From positions 1-32,380 of the forward strand of contig JAPOUR010000042.1 of NCBI GenBank assembly GCA_026708565.1: a stretch of 32,380 bases of DNA, read 5' to 3'. This DNA is from Candidatus Dadabacteria bacterium (GTDB taxonomy: Bacteria; Desulfobacterota_D; UBA1144; Nemesobacterales; Mycalebacteriaceae). Shown here piece by piece: positions 23,707-30,358 of this stretch (the first letter of the stretch is position 1; the number at the start of each line of letters is the position of its first letter). The position numbers were made by a program, and so were the translations under genes. A model generated the notes under the pieces. It made no database searches. It worked only from the letters and a program-made list of their open reading frames with translations, and was not told the origin of the DNA.

Positions 23707-24813
23707 ATGGAAAAACCGGAACGTGACAACCTGCGCGGGCGCATAGAGGACGAAATAGACGGGCGCGGCGCGGTAACCTTTGAGAGGTTTATGGAGCGCG
23801 CCCTTTACGAGCCGGAGATTGGATACTACTCACGCGCGCCCCGCATCGGCAAAGAGGGCGATTTTTATACCGGCCCCTCGGCGCACCGGGCGTTCGGGGA
23901 GACTGTGGCGCGAGTGGCAACCGCATTGAAAAAACGGCTTGGTAGAGCGGACATAGTTGAGGCGGGCGGGGGAGACGGGACGCTTGCAAATGACATACTG
24001 TCCGCCCTTGCAAGAGACGACCCTGAAACATACGGGGGCGTCAAATACACTCTGGTTGACCGTTGCGAACCGGAGGTTTGCGCGGCGCGGGGGCATAAGA
24101 ACTTCCGCAGGGTGAAAAGTTTTGATGAGGCGGGGCGGATTGAGGGGATGATATTTTCAAACGAGTTGTTTGACGCGCTTCCGTTTCACCGCCTTGTGTT
24201 CAGGGGCGGGAAGATAAGGGAGATAATGATTTCGCGGGGTTTCAGGGAAGCCGGGGGCGAATTGTCAGACCCGGCTCTGGCGGCGTATTTTGACAGGTGC
24301 GGCGGAGTGGAAAAGATGGGTTTTGCCGAGGGGCAGCGGTTTGAGGTGTGCCTTGCGGCGGCTGAGATGGTGAAGCGCATGGCGCAAACGCTGAAAAAAG
24401 GGCTTATTCTAACGATAGACTACGGCTTCCGAACCGATGAACTTTACAGCCCGGACAGAAAAGAGGGCACTTTCAAGTGCGTGTCCGGTCACCGGATAAG
24501 CGAGTCTCCCTATGAGAATATCGGGGAGCAGGATATTACGGCGCATGTTGATTTTGGAAATCTTGAATATGAGGGAGAGGCGGCGGGGCTTGCGACGCTG
24601 AAATACACAACGCAGGGGCAGTTTCTTGTTGATTGGGGGATTATGGAGGCGGTCAAGGAAAATCCGGAGGAAGTCGGGGCTATAAAGAACCTGTTTATGC
24701 CCGGAATGATGGGGGACAGTTTTAGGGCTTTGATGCAGGTAAAGAACGCGCCGGAACTGGAAGAGGGGTTTTATCCTGAAAGTCCGTTGAGGATTTCATT
24801 CGGGGCGGATTGA
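23707..24813 (+). CDS. MidA/NDUFAF7-type SAM-dependent methyltransferase
   Basis: A 368-residue protein of the MidA (DUF185, COG1565) family. The mitochondrial member NDUFAF7 dimethylates an arginine of a complex I subunit. Features seen: the N-terminal GAVTFERFMERALYEPEIGY, YSRAPRIGKEGDFYTGPSAH, the SAM-binding EAGGGDGTLANDIL, SNELFDALPFHRLVF and LTIDYGFRTDELY. Length and motif order are normal. The substrate in bacteria is not known; a respiratory complex subunit is plausible by analogy. It diverges from pheT across a 69-base gap and is followed at 15 bases by the small membrane protein. Confidence 0.88.
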   Translation: MEKPERDNLRGRIEDEIDGRGAVTFERFMERALYEPEIGYYSRAPRIGKEGDFYTGPSAHRAFGETVARVATALKKRLGRADIVEAGGGDGTLANDILSALARDDPETYGGVKYTLVDRCEPEVCAARGHKNFRRVKSFDEAGRIEGMIFSNELFDALPFHRLVFRGGKIREIMISRGFREAGGELSDPALAAYFDRCGGVEKMGFAEGQRFEVCLAAAEMVKRMAQTLKKGLILTIDYGFRTDELYSPDRKEGTFKCVSGHRISESPYENIGEQDITAHVDFGNLEYEGEAAGLATLKYTTQGQFLVDWGIMEAVKENPEEVGAIKNLFMPGMMGDSFRALMQVKNAPELEEGFYPESPLRISFGAD

Positions 24814-24828
24814 GAAAGGGGCTACCTT

Positions 24829-25044
24829 ATGGTAAGTTACGCCCAAAGGAAAATCGGGATGGAGTTGTGCTTGGAAATACTTGAGGTCGGGACCGCCATT
24901 CTTACCTTAGTGGCGATATTGCTCGGAATAGCCGGAGGCATGATGCGGAACGGCGGTCTAATTATGATTGCAGTATGCTTGTTTGTTGTTGTTTATGTTC
25001 TCACATCAATTTACATACCGACGGTTACACCTACTCCCAAATGA
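24829..25044 (+). CDS. Small two-helix membrane protein beside the Mrr nuclease
   Basis: A 71-residue protein with two hydrophobic stretches, at about 13-38 (ILEVGTAILTLVAILLGIAG) and 43-64 (LIMIAVCLFVVVYVLTSIYI), joined by a short MMRNGG turn and ending in a Thr/Pro-rich tail. I do not recognise a family. AAAGGGG precedes the ATG. It lies 7 bases before the Mrr-like gene and belongs to the same AT-rich block, so the two probably arrived together. It could be a membrane anchor or toxin-like partner, or an unrelated small gene. Confidence 0.6.
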   Translation: MVSYAQRKIGMELCLEILEVGTAILTLVAILLGIAGGMMRNGGLIMIAVCLFVVVYVLTSIYIPTVTPTPK

Positions 25045-25051
25045 GAACATT

Positions 25052-25942
25052 ATGAGTGAGCGAATTAAAATTACCGAAATGCCACAAATGCCTTACTTTC
25101 ACTGCTTTGCTCTGCTTGCAGTTCACAAATTAGGTGGTTCATCCAAAACAAAGGATACTATTGAAGAAATAATGAATTTTTTTGATTTTGAAGAAAATCT
25201 TTTAGAAGAAACTTTAGAGAATGGCAAGAGTAGATTGAAGGAAAGAATTCGTTTTGCAATGGTTGATCTCAAAATGGCTGACTATTTTGCCAAAGACAGC
25301 AAAAGAGGTCTATATCAATTAAGCGACAAAGGGAAATTAAGTATTCAGCAACTAGTTCCTCTAGACCCGACAGAATTCAGAGAAATTGGAGAGTCAATTC
25401 GTAAAGATGTGCAACAGCAAGTGGCAAGGGTACAAAAAGAAAAAAAGAATAAAGAGGCTTTAGAGATAAATGATGAAGACTTTAGCGAAGAAAGTGAAGA
25501 GGAAATGGAATACTTAAATGACTTGGAAATAATTCAGGAAATAAATCCATATTCCTTTGAAAGGCTTTGTGCGCTTCTTTTCAAAAAGGTCGGATATGAA
25601 GATGTTCAAACTACGCAAAAATCCGGCGATGGCGGCTATGACGGAGTTGGCTATTTAGTTTTCGGATTGGTAAGATTTAAGGTTGCTTTCCAAGCAAAAA
25701 AATACAAAAACGACAATAAGATTGGACCCGGTGAAATACGGGAATTTTCTGGAACAATGAAACAACAGGCTGCGGAAAAAGGGGTTTTTATTACAACATC
25801 CGACTTTACCCAGAAAGCCAAAGAAAGCGGGCTTGAACTTGGAATTGAACTGATAAACGGCGAGAAGTTAATTGGACTGTTACAAAAGCACCAAATCGGG
25901 TATTCCCAAAGGATTGACAAGAAGTTCTTTGAAGAACTCTGA
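25052..25942 (+). CDS. Mrr-type (type IV) restriction endonuclease
   Basis: A 296-residue protein with an N-terminal Mrr-type winged-helix domain (about 1-95, ending LYQLSDKGKLSIQQL), an acidic coiled linker (about 120-155) and a C-terminal Mrr_cat PD-(D/E)XK domain. The nuclease motif is FERLCALLFKKVGYEDV, then SGDGGYDG at 191-198 (catalytic D197) and FQAKKY (K216), followed by GPGEIREFSG and KGVFITTSDF. Family members cleave DNA carrying foreign methylation. I chose the ATG at 25052 (MSERIKIT), since the frame before it overlaps the previous gene and encodes unrelated sequence. The gene is markedly AT-richer than midA and the gene that follows. Confidence 0.9.
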   Translation: MSERIKITEMPQMPYFHCFALLAVHKLGGSSKTKDTIEEIMNFFDFEENLLEETLENGKSRLKERIRFAMVDLKMADYFAKDSKRGLYQLSDKGKLSIQQLVPLDPTEFREIGESIRKDVQQQVARVQKEKKNKEALEINDEDFSEESEEEMEYLNDLEIIQEINPYSFERLCALLFKKVGYEDVQTTQKSGDGGYDGVGYLVFGLVRFKVAFQAKKYKNDNKIGPGEIREFSGTMKQQAAEKGVFITTSDFTQKAKESGLELGIELINGEKLIGLLQKHQIGYSQRIDKKFFEEL

Positions 25943-25957
25943 TAACTCCCTTCCCTC

Positions 25958-25985
25958 TTGACACCACCGCCCCCGCCGTTACAGT
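25958..25985 (+). promoter_or_regulatory. Promoter of the CMD-fold gene and mnmE
   Basis: A consensus TTGACA (25958-25963) and TACAGT (25980-25985) are spaced by 16 bases in the gap after the Mrr gene. A strong GGAGGTG (26003-26009) follows before the ATG at 26016. It would make the next genes independent of the Mrr cassette. Confidence 0.55.
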
Positions 25986-26015
25986 AACTCTCATTCACAA
26001 CTGGAGGTGAAACAG

Positions 26016-26702
26016 ATGGCGGATTCAATCTACAAAGACAACATTGGCGCAGAGATGGGCAGGTTCAAGGAAACCAACCCTGAACTGCTTGACTCGTGGA
26101 TGGCTTACCACGACAGCGTTTTCAAAGACGGCGCGCTTACGGCAAAAGAGAAGCAACTGACGGCGCTTGCGGTGGCGCATATAACATCATGCCCCTACTG
26201 CATACGCTCACGCACCAACGCTTCGCTGAAGGCGGGGGCAACCGACAAAGAAATCGTTGAGGTCGTCTATGTGTCAATGCGCCTCGCAATGGGCGCTCCC
26301 TACGCATTCTCAAGCATAGCGTTTGAGGCGTGGGACCACCTTGAAGCGGGCGTGGACTTGAGAGAAGGACACTTCTTCAAGAAAGACATTGTTCACGAGA
26401 TCAACACTTTCAAAGAGCAGAGCGGCGAAGACATTGCCACCCCGTTCGGCGACTTTCACAAAAAGACGTTTGAAGAAGGGGCGCTTTCCAAGAAATTCAA
26501 GCGCGGAATCGTTGCCCTCGCCTGCGCTCTCGTAACAAAATGCCCTTACTGCATAAGGTCTTGCGTAAGAGACGGCAAGGCGGAAGGTGTGAACTCCAAG
26601 CAGATAGCGGAAGCCGTCAACGTGGCAATGGTGATGGCCGCCGGCGCGTGCTGGGCGCACTCGTCCATTGCTATGGAAACGGTTGCCAAAGCGGGGAAAT
26701 AA
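26016..26702 (+). CDS. Tandem carboxymuconolactone decarboxylase (AhpD-like) protein
   Basis: A 228-residue protein made of two carboxymuconolactone decarboxylase (AhpD-like) units. Each carries a CPYC dithiol (C59/C62 in SCPYCIRS and C176/C179 in KCPYCIRS) on the usual helix. In AhpD the pair CxxC plus a His three residues on does the redox work; here the position after CPYC reads IRSR or IRSC, so the His is missing. It may be a peroxiredoxin-like or redox protein acting on an unknown substrate. The start at 26016 is set by GGAGGTG; an in-frame GTG at 26007 is part of that ribosome-binding site. mnmE follows 12 bases after the stop. Confidence 0.85.
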   Translation: MADSIYKDNIGAEMGRFKETNPELLDSWMAYHDSVFKDGALTAKEKQLTALAVAHITSCPYCIRSRTNASLKAGATDKEIVEVVYVSMRLAMGAPYAFSSIAFEAWDHLEAGVDLREGHFFKKDIVHEINTFKEQSGEDIATPFGDFHKKTFEEGALSKKFKRGIVALACALVTKCPYCIRSCVRDGKAEGVNSKQIAEAVNVAMVMAAGACWAHSSIAMETVAKAGK

Positions 26703-26714
26703 GCGTTTCACCCT

Positions 26715-28109
26715 TTGAGCAACCCGCACAAAGCGACGGAAGACGACACCATATCGGCGATATCCACGCCGCCCGGCAAAGGCGGCGTGTGCGTCATACG
26801 CATAAGCGGCGGACAGTCCCTTGCGGTCATCCGCGCCCTGTTTATGTTTCACGGAAAACATAGGGACTTTGAGCACCGCCTGATGTATGCGGGAAACATC
26901 ATTGACCCGGCGGACAAAACCGTTGTGGACAGCGCGATGTGCGTCTTTATGAAAGGGCCCTCCTCCTACACCGGAGAGGACTTGGCAGAAATCCACTGCC
27001 ACGGCGGCGGCGCTTGTTCGCGCAAAATAATGGACCTCACTCTTCGCCACGGATGCAGGGCGGCGGGTCCGGGGGAATTCACCCGCAGGGCGTTCATGAA
27101 CGGCAAGATGGATCTGGCTCAGGCTCAGGCAGTTGCGGACATCATTAATGCGCAGAGTGATCTGGGGCTCAGGCAGGCGGGTCTCCAGTTGTCCGGCGGA
27201 CTTTCCGACAGGATAAACAAACCCAAGGCGCGGCTTCTGGAAATGCTCGCCGAGATTGAGGCGAGGATAGACTTTCCCGAAGAGGAAACGGGGGTTATGG
27301 AAACCGCCGCCCTCAGGCGCGGTGGTGAAACCGTTCTGAGAGACCTTGAGGCGCTTCTCGGCACTTATCTGGCGGGCAGCCTCATAAGAGAGGGGGCAAT
27401 GGTCGCCATAACGGGAAAGCCCAATGTGGGCAAATCAAGCCTTCTTAACGCCCTTCTCGGCAAAGAACGCGCCATAACAAGCCCCCAGCCCGGAACTACA
27501 AGGGATTACATTGAGGAGCAAACCTCCATCGGGGGCATAACAATCCGCCTTACGGACACGGCGGGAATCAGAGACGCGCTCAACGAAGCGGAAAGAGCGG
27601 GCGTTGACATGGCAAGGGAAAAAGCGCTTGGCTGTGATGTTCAAGTCGTGGTGGTTGACTCCGGGCTTCCCCTTTCCGGTGAAGAGAGGGAGATGATAGG
27701 GCAGATTTCTTCAAACGCCGTTGTTGCCGTCAATAAATCAGACCTCGGCGGAGACCTGTTTCACGAAGTTGCCAGAGCCTTTCCGCAGAAGAAAGCGGTT
27801 GCCACTTCCGCCAAAACCGGCGCGGGCATTGACGATTTGAAAGAAGCCGTCAGGGAAACCCTGATGAAAGACACCGCCCCCGTTGAAACCAATGAGGCGG
27901 CGCTGACCGGCATCCGCCACAAACAGTCGGTTGAAGCCGCCCTTGAAGCGGTGAACTCCTTTCTTAAACTGCTTGAGGAGAAAGAATCTCCGGAAATCCT
28001 GTCAATAAAGGTCAGGGAAGCAATGGACAGACTTGGGGAAATAACGGGCGAAACCTCAACGGAAGAGATGTTAGGCGTAATCTTCGGCAAGTTCTGCATT
28101 GGCAAGTGA
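26715..28109 (+). CDS. mnmE: tRNA modification GTPase MnmE
   Basis: A 464-residue GTPase which, with MnmG, adds the (carboxymethyl)aminomethyl group to U34 of certain tRNAs. The N-terminal tetrahydrofolate-binding domain starts DDTISAISTPPGKGGVCVIR and includes GEDLAEIHCHGG and GPGEFTRRAFMNGKMDLAQA. The G domain has GKPNVGKSSLLN (G1), TTRDYIEE (G2), DTAGIRD (G3) and NKSD (G4). The C-terminus ends FCIGK with the catalytic Cys. The start is TTG with no clear Shine-Dalgarno, so expression probably depends on the gene before it. mnmE commonly lies near oriC with mnmG, rsmG and parAB; these are not in the window. Confidence 0.97.
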   Translation: MSNPHKATEDDTISAISTPPGKGGVCVIRISGGQSLAVIRALFMFHGKHRDFEHRLMYAGNIIDPADKTVVDSAMCVFMKGPSSYTGEDLAEIHCHGGGACSRKIMDLTLRHGCRAAGPGEFTRRAFMNGKMDLAQAQAVADIINAQSDLGLRQAGLQLSGGLSDRINKPKARLLEMLAEIEARIDFPEEETGVMETAALRRGGETVLRDLEALLGTYLAGSLIREGAMVAITGKPNVGKSSLLNALLGKERAITSPQPGTTRDYIEEQTSIGGITIRLTDTAGIRDALNEAERAGVDMAREKALGCDVQVVVVDSGLPLSGEEREMIGQISSNAVVAVNKSDLGGDLFHEVARAFPQKKAVATSAKTGAGIDDLKEAVRETLMKDTAPVETNEAALTGIRHKQSVEAALEAVNSFLKLLEEKESPEILSIKVREAMDRLGEITGETSTEEMLGVIFGKFCIGK

Positions 28110-28126
28110 TCAAGGGTTGTTAAACC

Positions 28127-28150
28127 TGAATGTTTCACGGGGAACATTCA
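28127..28150. promoter_or_regulatory. parS-like palindrome after mnmE
   Basis: The 16-mer TGTTTCACGGGGAACA (28131-28146) differs at one position from the parS form TGTTTCACGTGGAACA, the ParB binding site. It sits in a larger inverted repeat: TGAATGTT (28127-28134) and AACATTCA (28143-28150) pair perfectly. The TATCTTTT that follows would also let it serve as a weak mnmE terminator. The mismatch falls in the conserved centre, so ParB binding is uncertain. Confidence 0.45.
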
Positions 28151-28180
28151 TATCTTTTCGGTATCAGGAGGGCGGGGATT

Positions 28181-28213
28181 TTTTCCACAATGAGTGGAAA
28201 ACAGTGTGGAAAC
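28181..28213. promoter_or_regulatory. Cluster of DnaA-box-like 9-mers
   Basis: TTTTCCACA (28181-28189) fits the DnaA-box consensus TTWTNCACA. Two inverted relatives follow: AGTGGAAAA (28193-28201, one mismatch) and TGTGGAAAC (28205-28213, one mismatch). Another, GTTTCCACA, lies at 28332-28340 inside pabC. Real DnaA binding is not shown; the clustering between convergent genes next to a parS-like site is what makes it notable. Confidence 0.35.
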
Positions 28214-28229
28214 TTATAGGTCAAGTCTT
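28209..28229 (+). repeat. 21-bp direct repeat, copy A
   Basis: GAAACTTATAGGTCAAGTCTT lies in the mnmE-pabC gap and recurs with three changes at 28300-28320, 91 bases on, inside the pabC 3' end. Both copies are followed within about 25 bases by CCA-rich sequence (TTACCA, TTTCCACA). Confidence 0.7.
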
Positions 28230-28234
28230 ATGTA

Positions 28235-29080
28235 TTACCACTTAAACGCCTGAAATAAAAGAGTTTTTACTTCCACATAGGAAGGGTGGGTTGATGTTGA
28301 AAACTTATGGGTCAAGCCTTGATATTGCATTGTTTCCACAGGGTTTATCCCTGATACCGAGTTGGTAACAAAGACGAACTCCGCATTTGCCGCAGTTGAG
28401 GGCTTTACCGGAGGTTCGGCTATGGAAAAGCCCGCATCCGCCGCCTTTTCCATCAAAACGCCCCTTGTTATGCCGGGAAGTATGCCGCAATCCTCCGGCG
28501 GGGTGAACAGGTCGCGCCCGCTGCCCCAGAATATGTTCCGGCATGTTGTTTCCGCGATATTTCCGTCCGGCGAGCATAAAAGCGCGTCATCAAACCCTTT
28601 TTTTGCCGCCTCCCTCATTGCAATTACGTTTTCAAGGTAATTGAGGGATTTCACCGCAGACAGCGGGGAATCCGGGCGGGTGCGCCAAACATCCGAAAGA
28701 AGCAGTTTAACGGGCTTGTTTTCCGTCCCGTTTTTAATTTGCCTGACGGAAATAATTGTATGAGAGCCGTCCAGCGGAGCAAAAAAAGGCGAAGGCGGCG
28801 CGTCTGAAATAACGCACACTTTCACCGCGCAGTCGGAAAAACCGCTTTGTCGGACAGCGTTGTTTATTTCACGGGTGATATTTTCCGGGGAGGGCGGCGC
28901 AATGCCAACGGCGGAGGCGGCGCGGGAAATTCTGTCAATATGCCTGTTCAGAAAAACCGGCGCGGACTCCTTCCAGCGCATTGTTTCAAAAACTCCGTCC
29001 CCGTAAAAAACCGCGCGGGGAAAAAACTCCGGAATACCGGTTAAATCTTTTTCCTGAAAATAAATACGTTGATCATTCAC
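28235..29080 (-). CDS. pabC: 4-amino-4-deoxychorismate lyase (class IV PLP enzyme)
   Basis: A protein of about 281 residues of the class IV aminotransferase fold. I read it as PabC, which releases pyruvate from aminodeoxychorismate to give p-aminobenzoate, because pabB lies directly upstream. Features: FFPRAVFYGDGVFETMRW near the start, FLNRHIDRI, the likely PLP-lysine segment SAVKSLNYLENV, and FDDALLCSPDGNIAETTCRN. D-amino-acid or branched-chain aminotransferases share this fold and are the alternative. I chose the GTG at 29080, four bases after the pabB stop with GGAG upstream; a TTG at 29113 is also in frame. The last about 35 codons run through the direct-repeat and DnaA-box-like region, and the C-terminal tail looks unconserved. 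Confidence 0.8.
   Translation of the reverse strand: MNDQRIYFQEKDLTGIPEFFPRAVFYGDGVFETMRWKESAPVFLNRHIDRISRAASAVGIAPPSPENITREINNAVRQSGFSDCAVKVCVISDAPPSPFFAPLDGSHTIISVRQIKNGTENKPVKLLLSDVWRTRPDSPLSAVKSLNYLENVIAMREAAKKGFDDALLCSPDGNIAETTCRNIFWGSGRDLFTPPEDCGILPGITRGVLMEKAADAGFSIAEPPVKPSTAANAEFVFVTNSVSGINPVETMQYQGLTHKFSTSTHPSYVEVKTLLFQAFKW
28300..28320 (+). repeat. 21-bp direct repeat, copy B (within pabC)
   Basis: AAAACTTATGGGTCAAGCCTT matches copy A (28209-28229) at 18 of 21 positions. It lies in the sequence encoding the C-terminal tail of PabC, suggesting that the 3' end of the gene was extended into repeat DNA. Confidence 0.7.
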
Positions 29081-29084
29081 TAAA

Positions 29085-30344
29085 TCAATCTCCGCCCGCC
29101 GCGCTGTTTTCAAGGGCTTTTAGTTTCAGTTTAATTTCCTCAAACTCTCTCCCCGCATCGGAATCCCAAACCACTCCCGCGCCGCTCCAGCATACCGCGT
29201 CTCCGTCCGAAACTTGAAGGCATCTTATTGAAACACTGAGGCAAAAATCCCCGTTCGGATAAAAAACGCCCGCCGCGCCGCAGTAGGGGCCTCGGGGATG
29301 GGGTTCAAGGGCGTCTATTATCCGCAACGCGTTTGTCTTCGGCGCGCCGGTAACGGAGCCGGGAGGGAAGGTTTTTTTTATTATTTCCTCAAGAGAGATT
29401 TCCTCTCTCAAAGTCCCTCTCACTTCGGACTCCATGTGAAAAAGCGTTTCATACCGTCTTATTCCGAAAACTTTGTCCGCGCAAACCGTTGACGGAACGC
29501 ATATTCTGCTCAAGTCGTTCCTCACAAGGTCGGTTATCATGAGTATTTCCGCCTTTTCTTTTTCGTTTCCGGAGAGAGCGCCTTTCATGCGCAAATCCTC
29601 TTCGGGATTTACGCCGCGCCTTGCCGTTCCCTTTATCGGGCGCGACACTATGGAGTCGCCGCTTTTTGCGAGAAACAACTCCATTGAACCGCTTAAAAAC
29701 TGAAACCGCCCGAAATCCATATAGGACGCGAACGGAACGGGCTGTGAGCGGAAAAGGCTTAAAAAAAGGCTATAGGGATTTTGCGGCGGGGGAATTTTCC
29801 ACATTTCCGATATGTTGACCTGATACACGTCCCCGTCCCTTATGTGAGATTTAATTTTTTCCACATTTTTCACGAAACGGTCTCCCTGAGGCCCCCCGGA
29901 AGAGACCGGAGACCGGCATCGCGCGGAAAACCCGCGCCCGCCGTTCCCGGAATGCGGAAGTATCCGTTCGGGAATTTCAGCGGAGCGGCTGACGGAGGTT
30001 TCGGGGTAAAAATGAAAATTTACGGCGGGCGGCGGAACGGCCCCGGTTTTTTTTCTGCGCGGCGACCGCGCAAGCGGCATGCCGTCATCGGTGTTTTCCA
30101 GATATTCGTATCCGAAAAAACCCACGGCAACATAGCCGCCGGAGGTCAGTTTTTCCATTTCACGGACGGGGTCGCCGCTTATTTCCAGTCTTTTTCCGCC
30201 GCCTTCCAGAACAGCCCCGCCGGGCGTTGAAAAAATTGTAAATTCGGGCTTGCTGAATATCAGACAGCCGCCGTCCCCGTCTCCGAGCCAGCCGCCTCCG
30301 GAATCAAGAAGCACGGCGGACGGAAGATGGTTTTCTGTCCGCAT
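29085..30344 (-). CDS. pabB: Aminodeoxychorismate synthase component I
   Basis: A 419-residue chorismate-binding enzyme which, with a PabA glutaminase, aminates chorismate to aminodeoxychorismate for folate. The motif PIKGTARRG carries the Lys typical of PabB (TrpE has Ala there). Others are EKAEILMITDLVRNDLSRIC, RRYETLFHMESEVRGTL, FPPGSVTGAPKTNAL and GVFYPNGDFCLSVSIRCLQV. The N-terminal about 110 residues are shorter and less conserved than in Escherichia coli PabB. It precedes pabC in the same operon and starts 14 bases after the Fe-S oxidoreductase stop. No pabA is present in the window. Confidence 0.9.
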   Translation of the reverse strand: MRTENHLPSAVLLDSGGGWLGDGDGGCLIFSKPEFTIFSTPGGAVLEGGGKRLEISGDPVREMEKLTSGGYVAVGFFGYEYLENTDDGMPLARSPRRKKTGAVPPPAVNFHFYPETSVSRSAEIPERILPHSGNGGRGFSARCRSPVSSGGPQGDRFVKNVEKIKSHIRDGDVYQVNISEMWKIPPPQNPYSLFLSLFRSQPVPFASYMDFGRFQFLSGSMELFLAKSGDSIVSRPIKGTARRGVNPEEDLRMKGALSGNEKEKAEILMITDLVRNDLSRICVPSTVCADKVFGIRRYETLFHMESEVRGTLREEISLEEIIKKTFPPGSVTGAPKTNALRIIDALEPHPRGPYCGAAGVFYPNGDFCLSVSIRCLQVSDGDAVCWSGAGVVWDSDAGREFEEIKLKLKALENSAAGGD

Positions 30345-30358
30345 GGCGTAAAAACCGC

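Noticed and set aside
24968-25051. Upstream in-frame extension of the Mrr-like protein
   Set aside because: The 28 extra residues overlap the small membrane protein gene in another frame and do not look like an Mrr N-terminus; the ATG at 25052 fits better.
25923-25938. AGTTCTT-TG-AAGAACT hairpin at the end of the Mrr gene as a terminator
   Set aside because: The stem is inside the last codons, its loop is only two bases, and no U-tract follows.
26007-26015. GTG start for the CMD-fold gene
   Set aside because: This GTG is part of the GGAGGTG ribosome-binding site of the ATG at 26016.
28220-28250. A dif-like site around CTTATGTATTACCACTTAAAC
   Set aside because: It shares only a few short blocks with known dif sites and lacks the paired XerC/XerD half-site symmetry.
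29795-29865. Two more TTTTCCACA 9-mers inside pabB
   Set aside because: They encode conserved-frame residues (Val-Glu-Lys type codons read on the minus strand) and lie more than 1.4 kb from the cluster, so chance is the simpler reading.
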